Assembly: GCA_008933705.1 (NCBI GenBank) | Contig: WBUN01000028.1 | Location: forward strand, 1 to 64,000 | Source of the DNA: Hyphomicrobiaceae bacterium | Lineage (GTDB): Bacteria > Pseudomonadota > Alphaproteobacteria > Rhizobiales > Hyphomicrobiaceae | Direction: 5' to 3' | DNA: 64,000 bases | Part shown: positions 18,575-27,592 of the stretch, one piece after another | Layout: the number at the start of each line of letters is the position of its first letter | Position numbering within the stretch: position 1 is the first letter of the stretch | The notes under the pieces: generated by a model | What the model was told of the DNA's origin: nothing | The model's input: only the letters and a program-made list of their open reading frames with translations | Database searches by the model: none | Made by a program: the position numbers and the translations under genes

Positions 18575-18731
18575 GAGGCTCCTCCCGGTCTGGATCGGTG
18601 CTCCTGCACACGCGAATCACCGGCTAGCCCATCATGGAAAAGTGACCATGAAAAGAAGCCGGCGCCCGGATCGGGCCTGCGATGGCGACGCTTTTGCACC
18701 TGCTCGCCCGAGCCGCGCTGCAAGTAGACCC

Positions 18732-19607
18732 CTACGATTTGTCGTGGAACGCGCTCTGAAGCAATGCCGCATCCATGGAGGACGGCGCCTTGCCGGTGGT
18801 GGCATAGATGTAGGCGCCGGTGCGGAAGATGGTACCGAGCGCGGTGAACACGACCGTCAGGGCCAAGATATAAGCAGCACCGATCGCGATGATGGCAACG
18901 AACACCGCCGGTGCCGCCCTGATGTCGATGCCGGGCATGCCGATCAGCGCGATCAGCACCGTCACCGGCAGGAAGAAGAGGAACGAGATGGCGCTGAGCC
19001 CTCCCTCGCCGGCCGCGGCCTCTCCCCAGGTCTTGCGCAGAATGGCGGAGGAACGCCTGAACGCCTCGATCGGTCCGACGCCCTCGACGACCAGCACCGG
19101 CACCACGAAGTAGGTGACGACTGCCCAGGTCACCTCGAAGAGGCCGCCGAGCAGAGAGCCGAGGAAGCCGAGCTTGTCCTTCAGCATGCTTTGCACGGCG
19201 CTGAGGATGAGACCGACCGTGGTCGCAACCAGCGTCCAGGCCAGGATCTGCGGCAGGCGGCCAGCCGCCGTGGCGAGGCCGGCCCGCAACGACGGCTCCT
19301 TGCCGGCAAAGCACTGCAGCGCGCAGAAGACGAGCGCCGCGTTAAAGAAGACGACGATTAGGGTCGCCACGAAATAGAACGCGAACAGGATCACGAAGGT
19401 GAGCGGCTGGCTCAGCTCCACATGCTCCAAGACATGGCGAACGTAGTCGCTCTTGGCGCCGGCGAAGGTTGAAAAGGCAATCGCCGTGAACAAGGCAAGA
19501 AAGGCCACGCCGGAAAGAATGGGAAGAAGGAGAAGCTTGGGATGCAGCTTCAGGACCGCCCAGCTCGCCTTGGTAATTCCCCAGCCGCGTCCAATGCGCC
19601 GCAACAT
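18732..19607 (-). CDS. DUF6159-type polytopic membrane protein
   Basis: A 291-residue integral membrane protein with about six hydrophobic segments (for example LLLLPILSGVAFLALFTAIA and a pair around residues 65-95). It begins with the amphipathic sequence RRIGRGWGITKASWAVLK, typical of the DUF6159 family. A GGGAGGA ribosome site lies six bases before the ATG. It is followed by a 157-bp gap before the DUF992 gene and preceded by the DUF1761 gene on the same strand, about 100 bp away. No catalytic motif is visible; function is unknown. Confidence 0.82.
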   Translation of the reverse strand: MLRRIGRGWGITKASWAVLKLHPKLLLLPILSGVAFLALFTAIAFSTFAGAKSDYVRHVLEHVELSQPLTFVILFAFYFVATLIVVFFNAALVFCALQCFAGKEPSLRAGLATAAGRLPQILAWTLVATTVGLILSAVQSMLKDKLGFLGSLLGGLFEVTWAVVTYFVVPVLVVEGVGPIEAFRRSSAILRKTWGEAAAGEGGLSAISFLFFLPVTVLIALIGMPGIDIRAAPAVFVAIIAIGAAYILALTVVFTALGTIFRTGAYIYATTGKAPSSMDAALLQSAFHDKS

Positions 19608-19709
19608 CGCGATCCTCCCGATGGCAAAGCGTCAGGCTTCGTCCGTAGCAGGAAATCCTTTCCAAAGAGTGCGGCCGAAAGAGGGTGGACGCCTGTCCAG
19701 CACCTTCGG

Positions 19710-20135
19710 TCAGCGCACGCCCCACCAGCCCAGGATGGCACCCTGGATCAGCAGCACGCCCAGCCAATGCCCGCCGTCGATCAGAGTCAGCGCCCGCTTG
19801 GCGCCATGGAAGGAGTAGTTGACGATCATGGAGGTGGCGACGAAGCCAACCCAGATGAAGGCGGCCGAGATCATGCCGTTCCTGATGGTCGGGGGCAGGC
19901 CGCCAAGGGAGAGATGCACCAGCACGCCGCCCAGCATCGCGGCCATGATGAGCTGCGCGCCGAAGGCCAGGAGATAGAGGCCAAGGCCGCCCTTGTCCTT
20001 CTGCAGCGCCTCGGGCGACATGCCGACCGCCTCCATCCACTGCCTGGAGAAGACGTGGTACCAGATGCCGCCGAAGATGAAGCTGGCGATGGCAGCGATG
20101 AGAACGGGCCAATAGTTCACGCCGCCAAAACCCAT
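19710..20135 (-). CDS. DUF1761 family membrane protein
   Basis: A 141-residue protein with four hydrophobic helices. The start MGFGGVNYWPVLIAAIASF, the IWYHVFSRQW segment and the closing GxxLIQGAILGWW match the DUF1761 family of small inner-membrane proteins. An AAGGAG ribosome site precedes the ATG by nine bases. It may be co-transcribed with the DUF6159 gene downstream. The role is unknown. Confidence 0.87.
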   Translation of the reverse strand: MGFGGVNYWPVLIAAIASFIFGGIWYHVFSRQWMEAVGMSPEALQKDKGGLGLYLLAFGAQLIMAAMLGGVLVHLSLGGLPPTIRNGMISAAFIWVGFVATSMIVNYSFHGAKRALTLIDGGHWLGVLLIQGAILGWWGVR

Positions 20136-20330
20136 GATGCTTGCTCCTTTGCGAAGCTGTGATTGATGCTGTTGGCTTGGAGCGAGATCATCCTTGATGG
20201 AAGCAGGCCGCCTCCATCCCAGAACGTGACTGTCGCTCCAAACTCAAGAATGCAGAGCAGGATTCATGCTTCGGCCGCACCGTCTCCCGCGGACCCGCGC
20301 GCTTCGATCCGAAGCGATCCTGCTCTAGCA

Positions 20331-20993
20331 CTACAGGGGCCTTTCTACCAGCTCCGAGGTCAATCGCCAGACCGCGGTGCGCTTGATCTCCGCATCCTCC
20401 AGCTCGCGCGTGACCGGCACCGAATACTCCGCGACCTGCCGGAAACGATCCTTGGGAAAATAGCTGCGGCGCGGATCGCCGACGAGAATTTCCGCGCCGC
20501 GGCTGCTGGCTGTCTCAATGAACGCCAGCACGCGCTCAGCCAGCGGCCGCTCGTAGAAGAGGTCGCCGACCAGGATGACGTCGAACGCACCCGGAGGCGA
20601 CGCCAGCAGATCCGCATCCGTCGTCGCAACGCTGACCGCGTTGGCCTCTGCGTTGAGCGAGACGGCGGCCAGCGCCAGCGCGTCGATATCGGCCGCAAGC
20701 GCCCGGACCGCTCCCGCCTTCATGGCCGCAATCGCCGTCAGGCCCGCGCCCGCGCCGAGGTCGAGGACGTTGCGGCCGCGCACGATGGCGTTGTCGAGGA
20801 CGTAGCGGGCGAGCGCCTGACCGCCGGCCCAGGCGAAGGCCCAGTACGGCGGCGGCACGTTCATCCGGCCGAGCTCCTCCTCGGTCTTCTGCCAGATCGG
20901 CAAGGATTCCTCCGCGAGATGCAGGCGGATCTCGGGAACCAGGGGAACGGCAAGTATCTTGGTATTGGTGCGGATGAAGTCTGCCGGCTGCAT
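20331..20993 (-). CDS. class I SAM-dependent methyltransferase, ETF-beta lysine methyltransferase-like
   Basis: A cytoplasmic protein of 220 residues with the SAM-binding motif VLDLGAGAGLTAIAAMKAGA, an acidic loop (ADID) for the ribose, and the post-I motif VGDLFYE. The family also shares the segment PPPYWAFAWAGGQALARY in the N-terminal part. This pattern fits the METTL20/ETFBKMT branch, whose bacterial members methylate lysines of the electron-transfer flavoprotein beta subunit. Substrate here is inference; no etfAB genes are in the window. The frame is open four codons further upstream, but MQPADFIRTNT is the conserved start. Confidence 0.82.
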   Translation of the reverse strand: MQPADFIRTNTKILAVPLVPEIRLHLAEESLPIWQKTEEELGRMNVPPPYWAFAWAGGQALARYVLDNAIVRGRNVLDLGAGAGLTAIAAMKAGAVRALAADIDALALAAVSLNAEANAVSVATTDADLLASPPGAFDVILVGDLFYERPLAERVLAFIETASSRGAEILVGDPRRSYFPKDRFRQVAEYSVPVTRELEDAEIKRTAVWRLTSELVERPL

Positions 20994-21085
20994 GCGGCAC
21001 AGCATCAGACAAGGGCTCGTGACACAAGGGCCGCGGCGCTAAAAGGAGCTGCGGCCGGCAATCAGGAGCCGCGACGGAGAGTCTC

Positions 21086-21898
21086 ATGAAGAGTGCGCAG
21101 ATGACGACAGAGCCCCCGGCGGACGGCCGCATCACAACCGAGCGGATCGACCGCGTCTTCGCCATCGGCATCGACCGGCCGAAAAAGCTCAACGGTTTCA
21201 GCCCCAAGATGCTGATCGAGCTGGCCGAGGCCATGACCGCCTTCGAGCGCGACCCCGACGCCTGGGTCGGCCTGCTCTATGCGCACGGGGCCAACTTCAC
21301 AGCCGGACTGGAGCTCGACAAGGTCGCGCCGTTCATGAAGGAGCGGGGTTCAATCGTGCCCGTCGGGGCCATAGACCCCCTGTCGCTGCGCCCGCCAATC
21401 CGCTCCAAGCCGCTGGTGTGCGCGGTCCAGGGCATCTGCTTCACGCTCGGCATCGAGCTGATGCTGGCGGCCGACATCGTGGTGGCTGCCGACGATTGCC
21501 GTTTCGCTCAAATCGAGGTCAAGCGCGGCATCATGCCCACCGGTGGCGCGACCATCCGCATGGTCGAGCGGGCGGGATGGGGCAACGCCCAGCGCTACCT
21601 GCTGACCGGCGACGAGTTCGGCGCCCAGGAAGCGCTGCGCCTGGGATTTGTGCAGGAGGTGGTCGCAGCCGGCCGGCAGGCGGAGCGGGCGCTCGAGATC
21701 GCGCGCACGATCGCCGCGCAGGCCCCGTTGGCCGTCCGGGCCTCGCTGGCGTCCTCGCGCAAGTCAGTGGAGGAGGGCCCGCATGCGGCGATCCGCGATT
21801 TCGCTTCCGAGCAGGCGAAGCTGATGGCGAGCGAGGATGCAGGGGAGGGCGTGCGCTCCTTCGTCGAGCGAAGGCAGGGGCGATTCGCAGGTCGCTGA
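21086..21898 (+). CDS. enoyl-CoA hydratase/isomerase (crotonase) family protein
   Basis: A 270-residue crotonase-fold protein. The first oxyanion-hole segment is AHGANFTAGLELD and the second is GICFTLGIELMLAADIVVAA. Both acidic positions used by hydratases appear conserved: the Glu of GIELML and the Glu of QIEVKRGIMPTGG. A hydratase reaction is therefore possible, though related isomerases and thioesterases cannot be excluded. A GGAGAG ribosome site precedes the ATG. It is a single gene, divergent from the methyltransferase gene with about 90 bp between them. Confidence 0.9.
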   Translation: MKSAQMTTEPPADGRITTERIDRVFAIGIDRPKKLNGFSPKMLIELAEAMTAFERDPDAWVGLLYAHGANFTAGLELDKVAPFMKERGSIVPVGAIDPLSLRPPIRSKPLVCAVQGICFTLGIELMLAADIVVAADDCRFAQIEVKRGIMPTGGATIRMVERAGWGNAQRYLLTGDEFGAQEALRLGFVQEVVAAGRQAERALEIARTIAAQAPLAVRASLASSRKSVEEGPHAAIRDFASEQAKLMASEDAGEGVRSFVERRQGRFAGR

Positions 21899-22104
21899 CC
21901 CGATCGATTTCCCACAGCTTAAGATGCGCTCAATCCCGATACGCCGCTCGCGGCGGTTGCGCCTTTTTGCGGCCGCTGTACTCAATCACAGTGCTCAACG
22001 ATACGCTTCAGCTTCCCGTTCTTTGAGTCGCAAGCAGGCGGCTTTCCTGCTAGCCTGCTGCTTCGAGATTGAGAGGCAGGCCCAACCCCCCGGCATGAGG
22101 TGAC

Positions 22105-23913
22105 ATGCGCGCTCGTCTGTCTGTGCTGAACAGGTTTGCATCGACGCTGGCGCTGGCCGTGATCACCACCGTGCTGCCTGCCGCTGCCGGGGTAGGCCCC
22201 GGCGGAAACGCCGCCGAGCCTCGGTCACAGCTCGGCAGCTATCTGGCCGGGAGGCTCGCGCGCGGCGCCAACGACACCAGCGCGGCGGCGACCTACTACG
22301 GTCGCGCTCTGGCTAGCGACCCCGAGAACGAGGTTCTGATCGAGCATTCATTTCTGATGGAGGCGACCGAGGGCAATTGGCCGCGCGCCGAGACCCTGGC
22401 ACGCGAGCTCGTCAAGGTGCAGCCGACGCATCGCACCGCGCACGCTTTCCTCGGCCTCGTCGACTTCAAGGCGAAGCAGTACACGGCCTCAGACGAGCAC
22501 TTCAAAGCCGCGAGCGCCAACCCGATCGGCGAGCTGACCAGCACGCTGGCGCGGGCCTGGGTGCACCAGGCACAGGGCAAGACCCAGGATGCCCTCACCC
22601 TCCTGGATGCGCCGCGTCAACCCGAATGGGCGCAGTTCTACCTGCGCTACCACCGCGCCCTGCTCGCCGACCTTGCCGGGCGCCGGATCGACGCGCGCAT
22701 GGCCTACGAGCGGATACCGAAGAACGACCAGCGGACTTTGCGCATCACGCTCGCGTTTGCCCGCCACGCCGCCAGCGGCGGCGATGCAAAGGTGGCGCTG
22801 AGCATCCTCAAGGCTCATTTCGACAGGTCGAAGAGCGATGGCCATCCGGTCGCGCTTGCCCTGCAGCAGCAGATCATGGCGGGGGAGCGGCCGGGACTTC
22901 TCGTGTCCACCCCCACCGAAGGCCTCGCCGAGGTCTTCTATGGCCTGGGCGAAGCGCTGACTGGGGAAGGCGGCGTGCATGTCGGCGCAGTCTACCTGCA
23001 GTTTGCGCTCTATCTCGTGCCGGATTTCCCGTTCGCGCTGGCCACGCTGGCCAACGCCTACGAGACCACCAAGCGCTACGAGGCGGCGATCGGCGCCTAC
23101 GACCGAATTCCCAAGAACACACCGCTGCAGGCGAGCATCGACATCCGCAAGGCGCTCAACCTCAATCAGCTCGAACGCCTGGACGAGGCGCAGAAGCTGC
23201 TCGAGGACGTGGCCAACCGGGACCCGCGCGACATCCGCCCGCTTGATGCGCTGGGCGGCATCATGCGCGGGCACAAGCGCTACGCCGAAGCGGCCGAGTA
23301 CTACACGCGCGCCATCGCACTCATCACCAAACCAGAGCAGAAGCACTGGTCCTACTTCTATTCGCGCGGCACGTGCTATGAGCGGCTGAAGAAGTGGCCC
23401 GCGGCCGAGGCGGATCTGCAGAAGGCGCTGCAGCTCAAGCCCGACGAGGCGCTCGTGCTGAACTATCTCGGCTACTCGTGGATCGATCAGAGCCGCAACC
23501 TCAAGCAGGGGCTGGCCCTGATCGAGAAGGCGGTGCGGCAGAAGCCCGACGACGGCTACATCGTCGACAGCCTTGGCTGGGCGCACTACCGGCTCGGCAA
23601 TTTCAAGGAGGCGGTCAAGCATCTGGAGCGGGCGGTCGAGCTGAGGCCCGAGGACCCGGTGCTGAACGACCACCTTGGCGATGGCTTTTGGCGGGTGGGC
23701 AGGACCCGCGAGGCCCGTTTCCAGTGGGAGCAGGCGCTGACGCTCAATCCCGAGCCGGACGACGCAGAGAAGATCCGGCGCAAGCTGCAGAAGGGCCTGC
23801 CAAACCCGGTGCAGGCCCGCCAGGTCAAGCGCACCAAGGAGGCGGGGCGGTCGGAGCAGGCAAAGAAGCGCACAGAGGTCAACCCGCCCTCAGGCCCGTT
23901 CTTCTTCCAATAG
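22105..23913 (+). CDS. secreted tetratricopeptide-repeat protein
   Basis: A 602-residue protein with an N-terminal signal peptide (about residues 1-30) and TPR repeats through most of its length. Clear repeats include AATYYGRALASDPENEVLIE near residue 60, the AEYYTRAIALI repeat near 400, and consecutive units ending ALQLKPDEALVLNYLGYSWI and AVELRPEDPVLNDHLGDGFW. The tail is basic and low-complexity. Proteins of this type are widespread in alphaproteobacteria upstream of ispE; a role in envelope or outer-membrane assembly is plausible but not shown. GAGGTGAC is the ribosome site before the ATG. Confidence 0.88.
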   Translation: MRARLSVLNRFASTLALAVITTVLPAAAGVGPGGNAAEPRSQLGSYLAGRLARGANDTSAAATYYGRALASDPENEVLIEHSFLMEATEGNWPRAETLARELVKVQPTHRTAHAFLGLVDFKAKQYTASDEHFKAASANPIGELTSTLARAWVHQAQGKTQDALTLLDAPRQPEWAQFYLRYHRALLADLAGRRIDARMAYERIPKNDQRTLRITLAFARHAASGGDAKVALSILKAHFDRSKSDGHPVALALQQQIMAGERPGLLVSTPTEGLAEVFYGLGEALTGEGGVHVGAVYLQFALYLVPDFPFALATLANAYETTKRYEAAIGAYDRIPKNTPLQASIDIRKALNLNQLERLDEAQKLLEDVANRDPRDIRPLDALGGIMRGHKRYAEAAEYYTRAIALITKPEQKHWSYFYSRGTCYERLKKWPAAEADLQKALQLKPDEALVLNYLGYSWIDQSRNLKQGLALIEKAVRQKPDDGYIVDSLGWAHYRLGNFKEAVKHLERAVELRPEDPVLNDHLGDGFWRVGRTREARFQWEQALTLNPEPDDAEKIRRKLQKGLPNPVQARQVKRTKEAGRSEQAKKRTEVNPPSGPFFFQ

Positions 23914-23995
23914 GCCTGCCGAAGTATTCCAGCGTTCCGCGTCTTGCAGGCACAGGAGCTTGCGCTCGGGGCAGAGCGCGCATACGAGCGGCTGC

Positions 23996-24886
23996 ATGCA
24001 GATCGGTGAAAAGGCGCGGGCCAAGGTCAATCTAACCCTCTCCGTGCTGGGCCGGCGCCCGGACGGCTACCATGAGCTGGAAAGCCTCGTGACCTTCGCG
24101 GACATAGCCGATCGCATCGTCCTGCGGCCCGGCGAGGATCTGAGCGTGCACGTAACGGGGCCGTTCGCAGGTGCCATCGCGGGGCCGAATCTCCTGGAAA
24201 GGACGCTACGGCTCCTGCGCGACCTCGATGCCGGACTGCAGCTGGGCTCGGTCGAACTGGAGAAGAACCTGCCCGTCGCGGCAGGGCTCGGCGGCGGCTC
24301 GGCCGATGCGGCAGCCCTGCTGCGGGCCGTGCGCCGGGCCAACCCCGCGGCAGGCAATATCCCCTGGCACGAGATTGCCACGCAGCTCGGCGCCGACGTG
24401 CCGGTCTGCCTCGCCGACAGGCCCGCACTGATCTGGGGCATCGGCGAGGAGATCGAGCCGCTGAACGGGCTGCCGGGCCTCGCCGCCGTGCTGGTCAATC
24501 CCTGCCAGCCCTTGGCGACAGGACCGGTCTTCCGGGCGCTTCAAGCCGGTCCCGCACCCGCGACGCGGCAACGACCGCCGCCAGCCGGCCCGTTTCCCGA
24601 CATGGCAAGCCTGCTCGGCTTCATGGGTGCCCGCGGCAACGCCCTGGAGCGCCCGGCAACCACCCTTCTGCCCGTGATCGGCGACGTCAAGCAGGCACTC
24701 GCCAGCCTTCCGGAGTGCCGCTATGCGGCCCTGTCAGGGAGCGGGCCGACCTGCTTTGGCATCTTCTCCTCCAGCGGCGCGGCGGCGCGGGCGGCTCAGG
24801 TGCTGGCCGGCCGGTATATCGAGTGGTGGATCGCGGCGACGCGCCTCGCCGGCGGCGCCCAGGGCGACGTCAATTCGCTCGGCTGA
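23996..24886 (+). CDS. ispE: 4-diphosphocytidyl-2-C-methyl-D-erythritol kinase
   Basis: IspE is the GHMP kinase that phosphorylates CDP-ME in the MEP pathway of isoprenoid synthesis. The conserved N-terminus ARAKVNLTLSVLGRRPDGYH, the ATP-binding loop PVAAGLGGGSADAAALL and the C-terminal SGSGPTCFG are all present, at a normal 296 residues. A TTG frame opens 12 codons earlier, but its ribosome site would touch the start, so the ATG at MQIGEKARAK is preferred. The last 17 bases overlap tail-to-tail with the polyprenyl diphosphate synthase gene on the other strand, another isoprenoid gene. Confidence 0.96.
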   Translation: MQIGEKARAKVNLTLSVLGRRPDGYHELESLVTFADIADRIVLRPGEDLSVHVTGPFAGAIAGPNLLERTLRLLRDLDAGLQLGSVELEKNLPVAAGLGGGSADAAALLRAVRRANPAAGNIPWHEIATQLGADVPVCLADRPALIWGIGEEIEPLNGLPGLAAVLVNPCQPLATGPVFRALQAGPAPATRQRPPPAGPFPDMASLLGFMGARGNALERPATTLLPVIGDVKQALASLPECRYAALSGSGPTCFGIFSSSGAAARAAQVLAGRYIEWWIAATRLAGGAQGDVNSLG

Positions 24887-25886
24887 TGCAGAAGCCGATA
24901 ACGTCCGTCAGAGCGCGCGTGTAGCGATCGGGGCGGAAGATGGCGAGCGCATCCTGCGCAATCGTGCCGTAGTGCCGCGCACGATCGAGCGTTGCCTCGA
25001 TGGCACTGTGCTTCTTCATGAGCTTGATGGCATGCTCAAGGTCACCGTCGGCGATCTCTCCCTTGCCGAGTGCCCGGTTCCAGAAGGCGCGCTCATCGTC
25101 GCTGCCGCGGCGGAAGCACAAGATGACGGGCAGCGTGATCTTGCCTTCCCTGAAGTCGTCGCCGACCGACTTGCCAAGCCGCGCGCTGTCGCCGGAATAG
25201 TCCAAGGCGTCGTCGACAAGCTGGAACGCGATGCCGAGATTGCGGCCGTACGACTTGAGCGCCGCCTGCTCCTCCATCGGCCGCTTGGCGATGGCGGCCC
25301 CCACCTCGGCTGCCGCCGAAAACAGCGCAGCCGTCTTGGCGTTGATGATGTTGAGATACTCGTCCTCGGTGGTGGAGGTATTCTTGGCGGCGGCGAGCTG
25401 CATCACCTCGCCCTCGGCGATCACCGCGGCGGCGCCGGAAAGGATCTTGAGCGCGCTCAGCGATCCCACCTCCACCATCATGCGGAATGCCTGCCCAAGC
25501 AGGAAGTCGCCGACCAGGACGCTGGCCTGATTGCCCCACACCAGCCGCGCCGACTTCTTGCCGCGCCGATAGTCGCTTTCATCAACGACATCGTCGTGCA
25601 GCAGGGTGGCCGTGTGCATGAACTCGACCGCGGCAGCGAGCCGGATATGGCCCTCGTCCCGATAGCCGCACAGCTTGGCCGCGGCAATCGTCAGCATCGG
25701 GCGCAGGCGCTTGCCCCCCGAGTCGATCAGGTGGTGGGCAAGCTTCGGGATCAGCTCCACGTCGGAGACGGCCTTGTCGAGGATGATGCGGTTGACCGCC
25801 TCCATATCCTCGGCAACGATCTCCAGGAGCGGCTTCAGGCTTTCGGCCGGATCCCGCGCCTCTTCGAATGGGACGACAACACCCAA
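24870..25886 (-). CDS. long-chain polyprenyl diphosphate synthase (quinone side chain)
   Basis: A cytoplasmic trans-prenyltransferase of 338 residues. The first aspartate-rich motif is LLHDDVVDESDYRRG and the second is QLVDDALDYSG; GGKRLRP binds the diphosphate. In alphaproteobacteria this enzyme makes the octa- to decaprenyl tail of ubiquinone. Chain length cannot be read with confidence. The start is TTG: it gives the family-typical N-terminus GVVVPFEE, no in-frame ATG or GTG precedes it, and a good promoter lies 36 bases upstream. Confidence 0.94.
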   Translation of the reverse strand: MGVVVPFEEARDPAESLKPLLEIVAEDMEAVNRIILDKAVSDVELIPKLAHHLIDSGGKRLRPMLTIAAAKLCGYRDEGHIRLAAAVEFMHTATLLHDDVVDESDYRRGKKSARLVWGNQASVLVGDFLLGQAFRMMVEVGSLSALKILSGAAAVIAEGEVMQLAAAKNTSTTEDEYLNIINAKTAALFSAAAEVGAAIAKRPMEEQAALKSYGRNLGIAFQLVDDALDYSGDSARLGKSVGDDFREGKITLPVILCFRRGSDDERAFWNRALGKGEIADGDLEHAIKLMKKHSAIEATLDRARHYGTIAQDALAIFRPDRYTRALTDVIGFCISRAN

Positions 25887-25921
25887 GTTGTGCTATCCGC
25901 GTTTGGTTTCCTGCATTCTGG

Positions 25922-25951
25922 GTATAACCAGCAGGAACGAGGGCCAGTCAA
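25922..25951 (-). promoter_or_regulatory. predicted housekeeping promoter of the polyprenyl diphosphate synthase gene
   Basis: On the minus strand TTGACT is followed after 18 bases by TTATAC. The -10 ends 36 bases before the TTG start codon, which leaves a short leader. The match to the sigma-70 consensus is good for an alphaproteobacterium. No mapping data support it. Confidence 0.5.
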
Positions 25952-26021
25952 GTCCGTTTTCGCGGCAGCAGGAATGTCGTGCTCGCAGTACACTGAAATC
26001 GGACACGGCCTGGAGTTGGCG

Positions 26022-26261
26022 ATGCTTGAGCTGCTTCGCAGCAACGATGCCGTGCTGATCAGCTTTGCCGAATCAATCCTGCGGCAAGCGGGCATAGCGA
26101 GCGTCGTGGCCGACCAGCACATCAGCGTGGTCGAGGGCTCGATCGGCGCCTTTCCGCGCCGCCTGCTCGTCAGCTCGGAGGATGGTGCAGCCGCCCGCAG
26201 GGTGCTGGCCGAAGCGGGTCTGGACACATGGCTTGTGGGCGATGGTGAGGCGGGCCCGTGA
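26022..26261 (+). CDS. DUF2007 domain protein (putative signal-transducing protein)
   Basis: A 79-residue protein starting MLELLRSNDAVLISFAESIL and containing the VVADQHISVVEG and FPRRLLVSSEDGAAARRVL segments of the DUF2007 family. A GGAG ribosome site sits six bases before the ATG; a longer frame upstream has no family similarity. Its stop overlaps the GTG start of the methyltransferase gene (GTGA), so the two are translationally coupled. The position between polyprenyl synthase and this methyltransferase is conserved in Hyphomicrobiales. Function is unknown. Confidence 0.9.
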   Translation: MLELLRSNDAVLISFAESILRQAGIASVVADQHISVVEGSIGAFPRRLLVSSEDGAAARRVLAEAGLDTWLVGDGEAGP

Positions 26262-27064
26262 GCGAGCCGGGTATTGACGCCGCCCAGGTGACCGAGGACG
26301 CCTTTCTCGGCGGGGCCCTGCGCATCCTGCAACCGAAGGAGGGGTATCGCGCCGGTGTGGACGCCGTTTTGCTGGCGGCAGCCTTGCCGGCGCCGGGTGC
26401 CGGCACGATACGCGTGCTCGACATAGGCGCGGGCGTCGGCGTGGTCGGCCTCGCCGTCGCCCGACGCATTCCCGGTGCTCTCGTCACGCTGGTGGAGCGC
26501 GATGCGGTCACGGCGCAGCTCGCCCGCGCCAACTGCGAGCGCAATGGGCTGTCGGAACGCGTGCGCGTGATCGAGGCCGATCTGTCGCGTCCGCTTGCCG
26601 AGCTGGCGGCGCTCAACGCAGAGACCGAGACCTTCGATTGCGTCCTCGCCAATCCGCCCTACCACAGCGAAGGGCGCGGCACGGCCGCGGGCGACGCGAC
26701 GAAGGCCGCTGCCAACGCCATGCCCGAAGGAAGCCTGGCGCGGTGGGCGCGATTCATGGCTGCGATGGCGCGCCCGCGCGGCGCCGCCATCGTGATTCAC
26801 AAGGCAGAGGCGCTGGCAGAGGTGCTGCGCGCACTTGACGGCCGCTTCGGTGCCCTGAAGGTACTGGCGGTGCACGCCCGCCCGACCACCGCGGCCACCC
26901 GCGTCCTGGTCTCAGGCATCAAGAGCAGCCGCGGGCCCCTGCAAGTGCTGCCGGCCTTGACGCTGCATGATGCGGAGGGCGGCTTCCGTCCCGACATCGA
27001 GGCAATCCTTCGCCGTGGTGCCGCGCTGGACATGCTGGGGCGCCCGAAGGGGTCTTCAGGCTAA
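26258..27064 (+). CDS. TrmN6-like tRNA(adenine-N6) methyltransferase
   Basis: A SAM-dependent methyltransferase of 268 residues. It starts at a GTG overlapping the DUF2007 stop. The N-terminal region has GGALRILQPKEGYRAGVDAV, the family signature, followed by the SAM loop VLDIGAGVGVVGLAVARR and the catalytic tetrapeptide NPPY in VLANPPYHSEG. This combination matches TrmN6/YfiC, which methylates A37 of tRNA1(Val). The C-terminal residues overlap the convergent epimerase gene by nine bases. Substrate assignment rests on family membership. Confidence 0.88.
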   Translation: MSEPGIDAAQVTEDAFLGGALRILQPKEGYRAGVDAVLLAAALPAPGAGTIRVLDIGAGVGVVGLAVARRIPGALVTLVERDAVTAQLARANCERNGLSERVRVIEADLSRPLAELAALNAETETFDCVLANPPYHSEGRGTAAGDATKAAANAMPEGSLARWARFMAAMARPRGAAIVIHKAEALAEVLRALDGRFGALKVLAVHARPTTAATRVLVSGIKSSRGPLQVLPALTLHDAEGGFRPDIEAILRRGAALDMLGRPKGSSG

Positions 27065-27592
27065 GTTGCGAAAGTCAGGCCAGCTCCGGTCCTTGGCGGA
27101 AATATCGGCTGCCGGCAAAGGCCAGGAGATCGCGAACGAGGGATCATCGTGGCGGATGCCCGCCGCGGCCTGTGGCGCGTAGAAGGCGGAGATGAGGTAG
27201 GAGACCTCCGTGTCGGGGGCCAGGGTCTGGAAGCCGTGCGCCAAGCCCGCGGGCACATAGAGCTGGCGGCGGTTGGCGGCCGTCAATTCGTAGGCCTCCC
27301 ACTTCATGAAGGTGGGAGAGTCGGGCCGGATATCGATCAGCACGTCGTGGATGGCGCCCCTGATACAGCGCAGGAGCTTCACTTCTTCGTGAGGGGCGCG
27401 CTGAAAGTGCATGCCTCGCAGGGAGCCGGCACGGATCGTGTATGAGATGCTGTGCTGGACAAAGGCGGTCTCGAGACCTTCGGCGGCCAGCTCGCGCGTG
27501 CAGAACGTGCGGGCAAAGAACCCCCTGTCGTCGTCGACGGGCTCAAGGTCGATCAAGCGCACGCCGGCAAGTTTAGTCGACCGGAAAAGCAT
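27056..27592 (-). CDS. rfbC: dTDP-4-dehydrorhamnose 3,5-epimerase family protein (RfbC-like)
   Basis: A cupin-fold sugar epimerase of 178 residues, the usual length. The catalytic base histidine lies in GSLRGMHFQRAP, and the second conserved His in VPAGLAHGFQ. The catalytic Tyr is in SAFYAPQAAAGIRHDDP. It inverts C3 and C5 of a 4-keto-6-deoxy sugar nucleotide on the route to dTDP-L-rhamnose or a related sugar. GGAGG precedes the ATG by the right distance, so the longer frame upstream is not used. No rfbA, rfbB or rfbD is in the window; it borders an exopolysaccharide locus. Confidence 0.92.
   Translation of the reverse strand: MLFRSTKLAGVRLIDLEPVDDDRGFFARTFCTRELAAEGLETAFVQHSISYTIRAGSLRGMHFQRAPHEEVKLLRCIRGAIHDVLIDIRPDSPTFMKWEAYELTAANRRQLYVPAGLAHGFQTLAPDTEVSYLISAFYAPQAAAGIRHDDPSFAISWPLPAADISAKDRSWPDFRNLA

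Noticed and set aside
21930-21980. Hairpin CGCCGC-TC-GCGGCG with a downstream T-run after the crotonase gene
   Set aside because: The loop is only two bases and the T-run is eight bases away, so it is a poor intrinsic terminator.
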